Numbered from the stretch's first letter, positions 1 to 9,576 are shown. The stretch is DNA of 64,000 bases from Photobacterium malacitanum (GCF_900185615.1 NZ_FYAK01000001.1:591701-655700); one strand, 5' to 3'. Notes: generated by a model not told the origin, from the letters alone. Numbers and translations: made by a program.

Positions 1-32
1 ACCAATATTAACCATAAAATTAATTTTAGCGC

Positions 33-1373
33 TTAATATGCTTTTTTATTATACATTGCTTTGTCTGCTAAAATTAACATGTCCCAAAAGTTTGCTATTG
101 ACTCATCATAAACAACATAACCTGATGTAATACTAATTGGTATTTGCTTACCATCAAATAATATCGCATCTTGAGTTACATCCTTAACTATATCAATAAC
201 TCTATCTTTAATATTTATACTATCATTTTTAAAATTAATTAATAATAAAAACTCATCACCGCCCAATCTAGCAACGATATCATTTTTCCTCAGATTATTT
301 TTAATTCTTTTGCTTAATACAGTTAGAACTGTATCGCCTGCGGCATGACCATAACTGTCATTAATATGTTTAAATTTATCGATATCTATATTGACAATAA
401 TAAATGTTCCATCAATATTACCTAGTTTCGCTTGCTTAAATATTTTAGCTAATTTTTTAATTAAATACCGTCTATTGGGTGTTTTTGTTAATGCATCATG
501 GTAAGCACGATGTTCGTTAGTAATATATAATAATGCAATACTTAAAAATAACATGATAAAACAAATAAGTAATGGATATGCGATAATTCTGACATTATCA
601 TTAAAATAATCACTATTACGCTTATTGTCTGAAAGATAAATACCCCATTTTCCATATGGCAACTTAACCTCTTCATAAAAAAGGTAATTATCTATTGCTT
701 TTGGTTGACCATAAATAAAATTCTGCTGTTGACTATCAGATACATCAACTATCGATAAATCATATTTTTCAAAGTTTTTCATCGCCGTTAATGTTTCAAA
801 TAATTTATCATAATTAATAACACCACTTATTACTCCCCAGTATCGATTATTATTTGGATAATCATAAAATACTGGAACCCTAACAATTAACGCCTTTCCT
901 CCTTGAATTAAACTAATGGGTCCAGAAATTAAAATTTGCTTTGTTATTCTTGCTTTTTTTATGTCTTTCCATTGTTCAGGATTATTTTTATAAACAAGTC
1001 CAATCGCTTTAGCATTATTCTCAAAAGGGTAAACAAAATCAATAATATCATTTTTTGCAAATCCGACACTTGTTAGATGTCCGCTTTTAAATATTACAGC
1101 TTCAGATATTCTGTTTAATACTTCATTACGGTTTTCAAAATCTATTGTAGCAATATCTGCCAATGTACTTGTTAAATAGATATCATTAACCAAAGTAGAT
1201 TCTAATTCAAAACGTAATGCAGCTAAGTTTTCTTTTGCTTTGTTATTAATTTCATGAATAAGTTGTTTGTTATAAGTAGAATTAATATTCTCAATAATAA
1301 CAACACCAAAGATAGTTATAATTAACGTAACAATTAAAAATATTATTGTTTTTTGTTTTCTATCCATGGTCAT
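33..1373 (-). CDS. CHASE-domain sensor diguanylate cyclase (GGDEF)
   Basis: Inner-membrane enzyme predicted to make cyclic di-GMP from two GTP in response to an extracytoplasmic signal. A transmembrane helix at about residues 9-28 is followed by a periplasmic CHASE-type domain (about 60-225; IGLVYKNNPEQW near 124-135 and SGPISLIQGGKALIVRVPVF near 150-169), a second helix (about 262-285) and a GGDEF domain to the C terminus. The active-site loop GGDEF is at 371-375, and RKND at 362-365 fits the RxxD product-inhibition site, so the enzyme looks intact. The start may be the ATG two codons in (1367), which sits better behind the purine-rich AAAGAAC. It is divergent from the Aer-like receptor gene. 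The ligand is unknown. Confidence 0.9.
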   Translation of the reverse strand: MTMDRKQKTIIFLIVTLIITIFGVVIIENINSTYNKQLIHEINNKAKENLAALRFELESTLVNDIYLTSTLADIATIDFENRNEVLNRISEAVIFKSGHLTSVGFAKNDIIDFVYPFENNAKAIGLVYKNNPEQWKDIKKARITKQILISGPISLIQGGKALIVRVPVFYDYPNNNRYWGVISGVINYDKLFETLTAMKNFEKYDLSIVDVSDSQQQNFIYGQPKAIDNYLFYEEVKLPYGKWGIYLSDNKRNSDYFNDNVRIIAYPLLICFIMLFLSIALLYITNEHRAYHDALTKTPNRRYLIKKLAKIFKQAKLGNIDGTFIIVNIDIDKFKHINDSYGHAAGDTVLTVLSKRIKNNLRKNDIVARLGGDEFLLLINFKNDSINIKDRVIDIVKDVTQDAILFDGKQIPISITSGYVVYDESIANFWDMLILADKAMYNKKAY

Positions 1374-1683
1374 GTTCTTTAATATAATTGTTGTTCATTT
1401 TTACCACTCCAATTAAGAGTCAGGTTTATAACAATTTAGTCGCATTTCCTTGCTACCACCATTCTAGACTATTTACTTTATATTTCCAACCGTATGAAAA
1501 CAAAACAAAAAAATTGAGAGATGCATCTAAATTCAACAATATCAGAATTTACCACATACTCGCAACGCTAACATTACCCCTAAAAAAAACAAAACAATGA
1601 TCACAATGTTATTCATAACAATTTACTTTTCAAATTATGGCCTACTATTATAATATCAAACAAAGAGCATATGGTGCACGATA
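1374..1683. other. intergenic region between divergent DGC and aer genes
   Basis: This AT-rich spacer must carry the promoters of both divergent genes. A 70-codon open frame inside it (1388-1600) has no convincing ribosome-binding site or recognisable protein features, and I do not call it a gene. No clear operator was found. Confidence 0.5.
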
Positions 1684-3204
1684 ATGTTATCTTCTAACTT
1701 AGAACAAGAAATTCAACTTAATTTATCTAGTCAAATCGTCTCAACCACTGATATTGACGGCAACATCACTTATATTAATGATTATTTTTGCGACATATCT
1801 GGCTATTCTCGAGAGGAATTAATTGGACAAAACCACAATATCTTACGTCATCCAGATATGCCCGACTGTGTCTTTGGAGATTTATGGAAAAGCATTAAAC
1901 AACAACGATATTGGCGAGGTGCTGTAAAAAATAAATGTAAGGATGGTAGTTTTTATTGGGTTGATGCTTTTGTTACCCCACTATTTGAAAACAACAAAGT
2001 AATAGGCTATCAATCTGTTCGTCTTTGTCTTGATCCAAAAGCAAGAAAAAAAGCTGAAAATTTATATAAAAAATTACACAAAAATAGCAAAATAAAAAAT
2101 AGTATTTCCCCCATCATAAAGTGGAGTCTATATAGTTTATTAACTGCGATAACACTTACTTTATGTATTAGCATATCAAGTTTCTTTAGCTTATTACTAC
2201 CAATGCTAACTTTAGCCATATTTTATCGCGAATTAATCTCCTATCCACTTTGGATACAGCATAATGAACAACAACATAAAAGTTTTTCACAAGGTATTTT
2301 TAATAAAAATAGCTATAACATTGCGGAATATTTAATTTCAATGAAGGATGCACAAATACGCGCAATTCTAGCTCGAACTCAAGAGGCCTCAATTGAGGTT
2401 GATAATGAAATAACAAAGGTAAACACGCTATCGATCAATTGTACTAATAAGATACAACAACAAAATTCTCATTTAGACAGTATCTCTACAGCAATTGAAG
2501 AAATGTCATCAAGTATCAATAATGTTGCGGAAAGCTGCCAACAAACATTAGTATCAACCTCTGTCGTGGAGTCTTCTTGCCATGATACTGAAGATTTAAT
2601 TTCTATCACTACAGAACATATTATGCAGTTAACAACTGATATAAATGAAACGAGTGAATTAACAACCAAACTTGCTAATGAAACCGAGTTAATAACGTCA
2701 ATTCTTCAAGAGATACAGAGCATTTCAGATCAAACCAATTTGCTGGCACTTAATGCGGCAATAGAAGCAGCACGAGCAGGAGAACATGGGCGTGGATTTT
2801 CTGTCGTTGCTGAAGAAGTACGAGCATTAAGTGTACGTACACATAAAGCAACCTCTCAAATCCAACAATCAGTTAATTATATGATTCAGTCCCTTAATAA
2901 AATAGCGCTGCGAATGGAGCAAGGAATTAGTAATGCCAATATTTGCGTTACAGATATTAATGATATGACGTCTAAGCTTGAAGATATCTTCAAATTAATC
3001 GTTGAGATATCAAATTTATCGATTCAAATATCGACAGCAACAGATCAACAAGCAACTGTATCTAAAGATATTAATCAGAACAGTCATCAAATTTATGATA
3101 GTTCTACAAATAACCTCAAAGAAATGGAATCCATTAATCTTAGTATGGGTCACATGAAAAATAGCTCAGTTAAACTTATCACTTTGTCCAAAGCATTTCA
3201 GTAA
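1684..3204 (+). CDS. aer: Aer-type PAS energy-taxis methyl-accepting chemotaxis protein
   Basis: Chemoreceptor that senses cellular redox or energy state and signals to CheA/CheW. The N-terminal PAS domain (about 15-115) closely resembles E. coli Aer, including HPDMP at 56-60 and YWRGAVKNK, whose Trp aligns with the FAD-contacting region of Aer. A hydrophobic hairpin at about 144-183 anchors it to the membrane with no periplasmic domain, as in Aer. The C-terminal half is an MCP signalling module with the conserved hairpin tip ([20 protein letters not shown]). Its 506 residues equal the E. coli Aer length. It ends in LSKAFQ and lacks a CheR-docking pentapeptide, also like Aer. Vibrios often have several Aer paralogues, so orthology to one copy is inferred. 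Confidence 0.9.
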   Translation: MLSSNLEQEIQLNLSSQIVSTTDIDGNITYINDYFCDISGYSREELIGQNHNILRHPDMPDCVFGDLWKSIKQQRYWRGAVKNKCKDGSFYWVDAFVTPLFENNKVIGYQSVRLCLDPKARKKAENLYKKLHKNSKIKNSISPIIKWSLYSLLTAITLTLCISISSFFSLLLPMLTLAIFYRELISYPLWIQHNEQQHKSFSQGIFNKNSYNIAEYLISMKDAQIRAILARTQEASIEVDNEITKVNTLSINCTNKIQQQNSHLDSISTAIEEMSSSINNVAESCQQTLVSTSVVESSCHDTEDLISITTEHIMQLTTDINETSELTTKLANETELITSILQEIQSISDQTNLLALNAAIEAARAGEHGRGFSVVAEEVRALSVRTHKATSQIQQSVNYMIQSLNKIALRMEQGISNANICVTDINDMTSKLEDIFKLIVEISNLSIQISTATDQQATVSKDINQNSHQIYDSSTNNLKEMESINLSMGHMKNSSVKLITLSKAFQ

Positions 3205-3264
3205 TGTGAGGAAGAGCGGCTTGAGGTTTTAGAAGATTTGATGCTGCTTTTATACAAACGAAAA

Positions 3265-3292
3265 AAAACCGTTAATTTTCATTAACGGTTTT
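3265..3292 (+). terminator. intrinsic terminator after aer-like gene
   Basis: A 12-bp inverted repeat (AAAACCGTTAAT at 3265-3276, ATTAACGGTTTT at 3281-3292, loop TTTC) is flanked by A and T runs. It can stop aer transcripts and, read in reverse, the tRNA-Ser transcript. Confidence 0.85.
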
Positions 3293-3300
3293 CTTAAATA

Positions 3301-3391
3301 TGGCGGAGAGATAGGGATTTGAACCCTAGATACGCTATAAACGTATGCCGGTTTTCAAGACCGGTGCTTTCAACCACTCAGCCATCTCTCC
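3301..3391 (-). tRNA. tRNA-Ser (anticodon UGA)
   Basis: On the minus strand the sequence opens GGAGAGATGGC and closes with the complementary TCTCTCC, discriminator G and encoded CCA. It has the T-loop GGTTCAAATCC and an anticodon stem-loop CCGGTCTTGAAAACCGG with TGA at the anticodon position. The long variable arm (about ATACGTTTATAGCGTAT) is diagnostic of a class II serine tRNA. Length is 91 nt. It reads UCA and wobble UCN codons. Confidence 0.97.
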
Positions 3392-3400
3392 ATGGCAGCT

Positions 3401-3429
3401 ATACTAATCATAACCTTATCAGTTGTAAA
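3401..3429 (-). promoter_or_regulatory. sigma-70 promoter of tRNA-Ser
   Basis: On the minus strand a -35 TTTACA (3424-3429) and -10 TAGTAT (3401-3406) are separated by exactly 17 nt and lie 9 nt ahead of the mature tRNA 5' end. Confidence 0.6.
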
Positions 3430-3471
3430 GTCTTTATTGAACAACCGCTTAAATATACAACGATCATACGC

Positions 3472-4296
3472 TTATTTTTGCTTAAACCCACAATCAATTA
3501 AAAACTGCATGAAACCATAACGCTCAAGCCACTCTAATTGTTGTTCAGAATTGACTAAAAAGCGGCCACTAAAATTCACCCCATGACCAGATAAGGTTTC
3601 GACCTGATTTTTAACCCGTGGAATAATCAACATCCAACGTTCAGTTAATAAAATATTATAAGGTAAACACTCGTTTAAGCCATTCACCAACTTAGTGGTA
3701 TTTAACTGTAATGATTCCAGCGCATGTAAATAATCATAATATAGCTGTTGAGGATCTAATCCTGAATAACGAAAAACCGCATGTTTAAATGGTAATTGGC
3801 TATTAATAATCAGAGACTCTAACGGAATTGGAGTTCTTACCAATTGCATATGCCGATGCATTTGACTTGAGCCTGCAATTCGACCTGAATTAAAAAAACC
3901 TAACACATCGCTGCGAGTAATACCTTTAACCCATGCGGTAAAATCCGCTAAGGTTAAAACCGATGTCTGTGGAATATAATCTTTAGCACAAACCAATAAA
4001 TGCGGTACAACGATGGGAAAACGATTTAGAAGACACACATACTCTGCATCCATATCCGTTATATAATCACAATGTGTATATGGCGCAATAAAAGGGTCTT
4101 GTGCTGAAACCGCAGGCGAATGTTTTATTTTCATATTATCAGTGACCAAGTTAACAATATAGTTAACGCCTTGTTGCTGATAAATAATGTCATCACAGGT
4201 TAAGGGTAATAAATCACCATTACCCAATCCGATTTTTGTTTGTTCCTCGCAAGCATTCCACAGCATTCTTTTTGTCCATTTAAAATTATCTATCAA
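3472..4296 (-). CDS. ATP adenylyltransferase / Ap4A phosphorylase-like HIT-superfamily protein
   Basis: Probable diadenosine tetraphosphate phosphorylase (Ap4A + Pi to ADP + ATP), a cytosolic nucleotide-metabolism enzyme of the APA1/APA2 group. The core GSSQMHRHMQLVR (about residues 142-154) matches the modified HIT motif of this family, where the second His of HxH is the catalytic base region. The C-terminal PYNILLTERWMLIIPR is typical of the ATP_transf C-terminal domain. The full frame begins with TTG at 4296; an ATG ten codons in (4266) is the alternative start, and neither has a strong Shine-Dalgarno. It stands alone between tRNA-Ser and the TPR gene. Substrate preference cannot be fixed from sequence. 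Confidence 0.75.
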   Translation of the reverse strand: MIDNFKWTKRMLWNACEEQTKIGLGNGDLLPLTCDDIIYQQQGVNYIVNLVTDNMKIKHSPAVSAQDPFIAPYTHCDYITDMDAEYVCLLNRFPIVVPHLLVCAKDYIPQTSVLTLADFTAWVKGITRSDVLGFFNSGRIAGSSQMHRHMQLVRTPIPLESLIINSQLPFKHAVFRYSGLDPQQLYYDYLHALESLQLNTTKLVNGLNECLPYNILLTERWMLIIPRVKNQVETLSGHGVNFSGRFLVNSEQQLEWLERYGFMQFLIDCGFKQK

Positions 4297-4446
4297 TCAC
4301 TTGAGAGCGACACTTACCGTTTTTAAGTGTTATTTCATGGTTAAAAATAACGACTCATTCTCACTCTAAAATTATGCTTCTTTCGTTATTTTTACTAGCA
4401 TTAAAAATGCAATGTTGAGTTGTAATTAGCGCCACAATGAAAAAGC

Positions 4447-5310
4447 TTAATCTTCTATTGCAGTGAGTAAAAGCTCAAAACGTTCATTACCGCGCAAGTT
4501 TTCAAAATCATCTTCATCTGCCGCTAATTCACGTAATGATAGACTATCTTTTATCGCCCGCTCTAAATCTGAAATAGCTTGCTCTTCAACGCCTAAACAA
4601 GCATAAGCACAAGCTCGTTGATATAAAGCATGTGCATTCGTATCATCGACCTCTAATACTCGATTACACAAACTTAATGCCCAGTGGAACTCTCGCATTT
4701 CCATTGTCGCATCAGCTTTATAGGTTAACGCTTCTAAATCACCTGGTCGCACTTTTAAAATTTCATCATATATTTCTACTTTTTGTTCCGGTGTTTGAGA
4801 ACTTTGCGCACGTAACCATAAATTATGCACTTCATTAATCTTTTCTATTTCTCGATTATTTTCACTAATAATGCGTGTCTTACGTTTTAAATCACGCTCT
4901 AGCGCTTTAAATTTTTGCTCATAACTTTCAGAAATATCTTTTAATTGTATTTCTGCCATTCGTTTGGTGTTTTCTTTTATCTCACGCATTGACTGCCAGC
5001 CAATTAACGCAATTAATGAAGCAACACCAGCAATGATATAAAAGAAATACGTCACAGTTACATTAGCGTAATTCATTGATTTATCAGCGACAGCTAATTC
5101 TCTGTCCGTTATATCACGCGTAATTCGACGTTCAAGATCTTGTTGATCCATTCGTAAAGATTTCAATTCATCCAATACATAGCGTTCAATCATAGGTTTT
5201 TCATAAATACTCTGCTCAGAGTAAGCCTTAGTTGTCTTTTCATTTGCATGAGTTATAGATACAGGTAACACTAAATAAAGCATAACTGCACTTAACAACA
5301 TTTTAATCAT
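4447..5310 (-). CDS. membrane-anchored TPR-repeat protein
   Basis: Function unknown. A signal-peptide-like N terminus (residues 1-22, ending HAN) is followed by a charged, probably helical periplasmic stretch, a transmembrane helix at about 86-107 (YFFYIIAGVASLIALIGW), a coiled coil at about 110-165, and a C-terminal domain with at least two TPR-like repeats (LEALTYKADATMEMREFHWALSL and AHALYQRACAYACLGVEEQAI regions, about 195-262). Such proteins usually act as scaffolds. The ATG at 5310 is preceded by AAAGG and TAGG purine stretches. No partner gene is adjacent. Confidence 0.75.
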   Translation of the reverse strand: MIKMLLSAVMLYLVLPVSITHANEKTTKAYSEQSIYEKPMIERYVLDELKSLRMDQQDLERRITRDITDRELAVADKSMNYANVTVTYFFYIIAGVASLIALIGWQSMREIKENTKRMAEIQLKDISESYEQKFKALERDLKRKTRIISENNREIEKINEVHNLWLRAQSSQTPEQKVEIYDEILKVRPGDLEALTYKADATMEMREFHWALSLCNRVLEVDDTNAHALYQRACAYACLGVEEQAISDLERAIKDSLSLRELAADEDDFENLRGNERFELLLTAIED

Positions 5311-5576
5311 AACCTACAACCTTTTTGTAACAATTTGATTTTATATAAGAATAATACATAAACATAGCAGTTTTAATTTTTCTATTGTCAGTTTAGATTT
5401 AAAATCAATAAAATACGAAAAAACATCATTTTTAAAATAATTCGCACCAATACCTCATTTTTGTCAAAACGTTGCTTTTAGCACCATAAATAATTCCTAC
5501 TACGCAATAAATACGTCTACAGTTACTACTGAAAGCAAAAGCATTCCCTCTCAGACACGGATATGCAGGAGAGAAT

Positions 5577-5675
5577 ATGAAAAGTAACAAGGATAAATCA
5601 TTATGGTTAATTCCTGCGGGTGTTAGCTTATTGATCGCGTTATTAGGTGTACTCATACTTACACCTATGATGTAA
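5577..5675 (+). CDS. 32-residue single-span membrane microprotein
   Basis: The 32-codon frame has a near-perfect Shine-Dalgarno (AGGAGAG, 5567-5573) at good spacing before ATG and encodes a short charged head (MKSNKDK) then one long hydrophobic segment (LWLIPAGVSLLIALLGVLIL), ending TPMM. That layout is typical of real bacterial membrane microproteins. CTCTC at 5548-5552 can pair with GAGAG at 5569-5573, so the ribosome-binding site may be hidden in a hairpin. It is convergent with wza. I do not recognise a family. An overlapping antisense frame (5432-5656) looks like a shadow. Confidence 0.55.
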   Translation: MKSNKDKSLWLIPAGVSLLIALLGVLILTPMM

Positions 5676-5720
5676 CCGCATTAGGAGACGCCGTTTGTCT
5701 CCCTTACTCTCAACGCATAA

Positions 5721-5754
5721 AAAAAGGGATGCTATTTAAGCACCCCCTTTTGAA
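5721..5754. terminator. terminator-like hairpin between microprotein and wza
   Basis: AAAAAGGGATGC and GCACCCCCTTTT form an imperfect stem around a short loop (one mismatch), with an A run on the left and a T run on the right. It can serve wza transcripts leftward and the microprotein rightward, and it closes wza off from any downstream gene. Confidence 0.55.
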
Positions 5755-5788
5755 CAAAACTAATTATATCACTTTAAATTTCAATTAC

Positions 5789-6937
5789 TTACTTAAGATT
5801 AGTGTAGTAATTAAAGCCTTCAGATAAATTATTAAAGCCATCAATGGTTGGAACAATCTGACGAATAACACGGTTCCAACGTGCAATCGGTGCAGCAGTC
5901 ACATAAACAATATCATATGGCTGTAGTTCAAATTCAGTACCAATAACCAATGCTGTCGCATCTTTAATGTTTAACTGGTAAACATTAGCAATAGTCTTAT
6001 CGTTTGAATTTTTCTTAACGTCATCACGTGTTGATCGAATAACGAATACGCCAGTAGCATCAGCTTCAAGCTCGTTAATACCACCAACACTGCTTAGCGC
6101 TTCAGTTAAGCTCATACCTGCACGATCAATCTTCAGTAATCTAGGTTGATTAACTTCACCCATAACGAAGACTTTCTGATCGTCGTTACGCGGTACGTGA
6201 ATGATATCACCATTTTGTAATAAACGGTTTTGAAGTAAATCACCACGCTGCATCAGTGCATATAATGAAATTTTCTGATCTTTACCATTACGGGTTAATG
6301 TTACATTACGCCAATCAGCATCTGCTGCTAAACCGCCAGACTTATCGATCGCATCAAGTAATGTAAGAGGTACATTGCTAATAGGTTGTTGGCCTGGTGT
6401 TTTTACTTCACCAGTAACATATGCTTTTTGAGATCGGAAAGCAGCAACGTTAACATCTACTTGTGGTCTTTCAATATAAGCAGATAAACGACGAGCTATA
6501 ATTTTACGTACTTCAGAAACAGTTTTACCTTCTACATAGACTTTACCGATGTAAGGGTAAAAAATCGTACCGTCAGCGTGGACCCAGTTACCTGCTTCAC
6601 TTGCACTACGGTATGCACCAGCAGGGATAGTTAATTCAGGGTGATCCCAAATTGTAACGTTAAGAATATCACCAGGGCCAATATGATATTCATAATGTGC
6701 TAACTCCGCTTCCAAACGTGGATTTTGCTCAGCTTTCACTTTCTGAATACGATACTGATTAACAGTGTTCGCTGTTAAAGGGTAAACATTAACACGATCT
6801 GAAATGTTAGTACTGTCACCGTCAGCAACTTTGACAACATGCTTACCAGACAGTGATAAGTTAGAACCAGGTACAGTACACCCAGCTAAAGTTGATGAGA
6901 TTAATGCCGCTATTAGAATTTTCTTTGTCAAATCCAT
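5789..6937 (-). CDS. wza: Wza-family polysaccharide export outer-membrane lipoprotein
   Basis: Outer-membrane channel lipoprotein for capsule or exopolysaccharide export. Translated from 6937 it opens [20 protein letters not shown], a lipoprotein signal with lipobox LAGC; the longer frame to 6982 would put 15 residues before it, so 6937 is preferred. The Poly_export domain ([20 protein letters not shown], about residues 83-102 of this form) is followed by two SLBB-type ligand-binding domains (around [12 protein letters not shown] and [13 protein letters not shown]). Its 382 residues match E. coli Wza (379). No wzb, wzc or glycosyltransferase gene lies downstream; a terminator follows instead, so it is an orphan here. 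Confidence 0.9.
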   Translation of the reverse strand: MDLTKKILIAALISSTLAGCTVPGSNLSLSGKHVVKVADGDSTNISDRVNVYPLTANTVNQYRIQKVKAEQNPRLEAELAHYEYHIGPGDILNVTIWDHPELTIPAGAYRSASEAGNWVHADGTIFYPYIGKVYVEGKTVSEVRKIIARRLSAYIERPQVDVNVAAFRSQKAYVTGEVKTPGQQPISNVPLTLLDAIDKSGGLAADADWRNVTLTRNGKDQKISLYALMQRGDLLQNRLLQNGDIIHVPRNDDQKVFVMGEVNQPRLLKIDRAGMSLTEALSSVGGINELEADATGVFVIRSTRDDVKKNSNDKTIANVYQLNIKDATALVIGTEFELQPYDIVYVTAAPIARWNRVIRQIVPTIDGFNNLSEGFNYYTNLK

Positions 6938-6963
6938 TATAAATTCACATATGTTGTTAAAAT

Positions 6964-6974
6964 AAACTACCGCA
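6964..6974 (-). promoter_or_regulatory. ops-type RfaH recruitment element upstream of wza
   Basis: The minus strand reads TGCGGTAGTTT 27 nt upstream of the wza ATG. It matches the ops consensus GGCGGTAGNNT at every conserved position but the first. ops elements recruit the antiterminator RfaH to long polysaccharide operons. The position in the wza leader supports function; no experimental proof. Confidence 0.6.
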
Positions 6975-6982
6975 ATGCACAC

Positions 6983-8127
6983 CTATCGAATAATTTCAAC
7001 AATAGTAATATGACACAATAATTAACGTTCTAATTATTGATTACGATGATTAATATCTAGAGTGCTGTTCTTGTTTTACGAATCATTCATATTTAATATA
7101 ATTCATATTTAATATAATTCAATGTTGAACAACCAGGGGATTCAGTTGCATTACTGAATAGATATTCCCCATTAAGTTTATGCTAGGTAACCTGTACGCG
7201 TTTTTAATCACATTATAAAATGAGACGATTACCAAACTCGTTTTATAGCAATACTCGTACCTATAAGGGATCAACTTTTAGATATCAAAATAGCAATCCG
7301 TAATAGCTTTCTATCGTTAACGCCGAAAGCTACACATTATAAAATATTCACTATATAAATATGATGTCTCATAAAAAATCTTATTACCACCATAATGATA
7401 AAAGCAATAAGCTCTTAATATAGGTATATCGTTAGCGCTGTAAGATACTTTGTAAATCGAGTCTAAGAATATGATATTAGTTAAAAAACAGCCATTAAAT
7501 TAAAATATTAAATTAAAATAAAATAAAAAGTGGATTTATCACACATAAAAAACAACCAAAAATCAACACTTTAACCAAATTATCAATATAAAAACGTAAA
7601 AAAACACAGCTATGAACACGAATATCTCTATACTCAAGTTTTCTGATTTTCAGATTAAATCAGGTCTCATTTATTTATCACTTGAATCAAAAACAAGATA
7701 ATGATTAATAATGGTAATATAACAGGTATTATTATATCTATTATAAATAACAAAAATCACTTTATGCTAGCAGATAAAATTTGAATCGTACAAAATTAAC
7801 TCAATATATTATATAACTATTAGTACTATAAACAGTTAACTTGTATAACAAGGCCTAAATGAAGCTTACCTCTAATAACAAAAAATAATAACAAAGTCGT
7901 TTTTATAAATGTAACATTCCATTTTTGTTAGTTTCAACCTTTTTACATAAATCTATAATCACTGCCCTAATGATTAGACTATCCTGTCTTATTATTTTTC
8001 GAGTATATTTTATGCTAGCTGTGCAATTTGATCGGCAGTCTTCCTCCTTATTGCCAACAATGTACGCCTATAATAAATAAAATATTCATCACCTCAATTA
8101 ATAGAAATATAAAGAACTATACCCATA
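6983..8127. other. 1.1-kb AT-rich non-coding region upstream of wza
   Basis: No plausible gene was found. The region holds a direct repeat of ATTCATATTTAATATA near 7085-7120, three hairpins (7136-7170 with TTCAG/CTGAA inside GGGG/CCCC; 7214-7247 with an 11-bp stem; 7304-7332 with perfect 8-bp TAGCTTTC/GAAAGCTA), an imperfect 22-nt repeat (7312-7333 and 7427-7448), and a tandem duplication of ATTAAATTAAAAT (7494-7519). It probably carries the wza promoter and long leader, and possibly a non-coding RNA. Confidence 0.55.
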
Positions 8128-8607
8128 ATGAAATTGAATAACATAATTAATACTGTCAAATTTTTCCCTTTCTATTTACTTTTTGCTCCTTTTTGGTTTT
8201 CTAACGGTGTTGTTGATAAGTTCTACGGCGTATTTTTTGGTACCTATGCTGGTGATAGTTGGTCCGGCTGGAAAGAATATATTGCGGGTAACTGGGCCAA
8301 GAAACCGGTAACAGACTTTCTATTAGTACCCTTTTTTGACTACCTTTTCCCTGTACTAATGTTATTGCAAGTATTACCGTTCATTTTGTTAACTGTATCA
8401 TTCCTAAAAATGGAGTTCATGCCTGGGAAATCAAAGTTATGGTTAAAAGCTGGTATTCTTGCTTCTTTATTTGTCACATCAGCGATGTGCTTTAGCCAAA
8501 CACTCGCAGGCACATCTGATGTTCAATACTTATTCCAATTCTGGGCTGTTTCATTACTGGGTTTCTGGTATGTAGAAAACCAAGAAAAAGCACTACTGAA
8601 TAAATAG
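8128..8607 (+). CDS. small multi-spanning inner-membrane protein of unknown function
   Basis: The 159-residue protein has about four hydrophobic segments (near 8-28, 66-92, 104-122 and 132-150), separated by short loops, including an aromatic stretch FYGVFFGTYAGDSWSGWKEYIAGNW at about 31-55 that is probably outside the membrane. The layout is loosely like DoxX-type proteins, but I cannot assign it. Its ribosome-binding site is weak. It is followed by a strong terminator and converges on htpX; the long gap upstream separates it from wza. Confidence 0.7.
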   Translation: MKLNNIINTVKFFPFYLLFAPFWFSNGVVDKFYGVFFGTYAGDSWSGWKEYIAGNWAKKPVTDFLLVPFFDYLFPVLMLLQVLPFILLTVSFLKMEFMPGKSKLWLKAGILASLFVTSAMCFSQTLAGTSDVQYLFQFWAVSLLGFWYVENQEKALLNK

Positions 8608-8638
8608 TTGTGTAAATAAGTAAACAGCACCTCAAAAA

Positions 8639-8668
8639 AAGCCCTTACATAAATGTAAGGGCTTAATT
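8639..8668. terminator. bidirectional intrinsic terminator
   Basis: A perfect 12-bp inverted repeat, AAGCCCTTACAT / ATGTAAGGGCTT (8639-8650 and 8653-8664), has an A run on the left and TTAATT on the right. It lies between the convergent membrane-protein gene and htpX and can end both. Confidence 0.85.
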
Positions 8669-8691
8669 ATACATAGTAGGTGAGTAAATAG

Positions 8692-9576
8692 TTACTTTAC
8701 ATACTCTCCACGACGTAATGCATCAATGCGTTTTTCTAGCGGTGGGTGAGTCATGAATAACTCTGATAATGATTTCTTACCATTAATACCAAACGCCATC
8801 ATCGACCCCTCTAAATGTGGCTCTTGACTTACTTTTAAGCGTTCAAGTGCGGCAATCATTTTTTCACGGCCAACCAATTTTGCCGATCCAGCATCAGCAT
8901 AAAACTCACGATGGCGGCTATACCACATCGTTAGAATGCTGGCTAAGAAACCAAATAAGACTTCCATGATCGAAGAAACAATAAAGTAAGTCATGTAGCT
9001 ACCGCCACCTTCCCCTTCTTCACTGTTATTATTAACACCACTGATTGCACCAGCAACAAGTCGAGACACAAAAATCACAAAGGTATTTACCACACCTTGC
9101 ATTAACGTCATCGTTACCATATCACCATTAGCAACATGACTGATCTCGTGTGCTAATACTGCTTCAGCTTCATCACGTGTCATGCTGTGGAGCAAACCTG
9201 TTGATACTGCCACTAATGAATCATCACGCTTTGCACCGGTTGCAAATGCGTTGATATCAGGCGCATCATAAATAGCAACGGTTGGCATGCCAATACCAGC
9301 TTGTTCTGCCTGACGAGCAACGGTATTCATTAACCAATGCTCGGTTTCATTACGTGGGCTATCAATCACAACCCCACCAACAGAACGTAGTGCCATCGAC
9401 TTCGACATCATTAAAGACACTATTGAACCACCAAAACCAAACAGCGCCGCCATCACTAACAATCCAGAAAGGCTGCCAGGTTTCATTCCTGTCACCGCAT
9501 ACACAATATTTAGAACAATACTAAACACCAACATTACGGCAAGGTTCGTTGCTAGAAACAAAGCAATACGTTTCAT
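8692..9576 (-). CDS. htpX: HtpX membrane zinc metalloprotease
   Basis: Inner-membrane M48-family protease that degrades misfolded membrane proteins, acting alongside FtsH. Two N-terminal helices ([20 protein letters not shown], and about 38-58), the zinc motif HEISH and the downstream Glu ligand in REFYADAGS are all present, with two more hydrophobic segments between them. Homology to E. coli HtpX (MMRIALFL...) places the start at 9576, ten codons inside the longest frame; GGAG lies 12 nt upstream of it. From there it is 294 residues, versus 293 in E. coli. In E. coli it is a CpxR/sigma-32 target; no such site was identified here. Confidence 0.95.
   Translation of the reverse strand: MKRIALFLATNLAVMLVFSIVLNIVYAVTGMKPGSLSGLLVMAALFGFGGSIVSLMMSKSMALRSVGGVVIDSPRNETEHWLMNTVARQAEQAGIGMPTVAIYDAPDINAFATGAKRDDSLVAVSTGLLHSMTRDEAEAVLAHEISHVANGDMVTMTLMQGVVNTFVIFVSRLVAGAISGVNNNSEEGEGGGSYMTYFIVSSIMEVLFGFLASILTMWYSRHREFYADAGSAKLVGREKMIAALERLKVSQEPHLEGSMMAFGINGKKSLSELFMTHPPLEKRIDALRRGEYVK

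Noticed and set aside
1388-1600. 70-codon open frame between the DGC and aer genes
   Set aside because: No ribosome-binding site and a composition typical of random AT-rich DNA; it lies in the shared promoter region.
3319-3501. 60-codon frame on the plus strand over tRNA-Ser
   Set aside because: It overlaps the tRNA and the 3' end of the next gene on the other strand, so it is a shadow frame.
5432-5656. 74-codon minus-strand frame opposite the microprotein
   Set aside because: Lacks a ribosome-binding site, and the plus-strand frame has a far better start; treated as antisense shadow.
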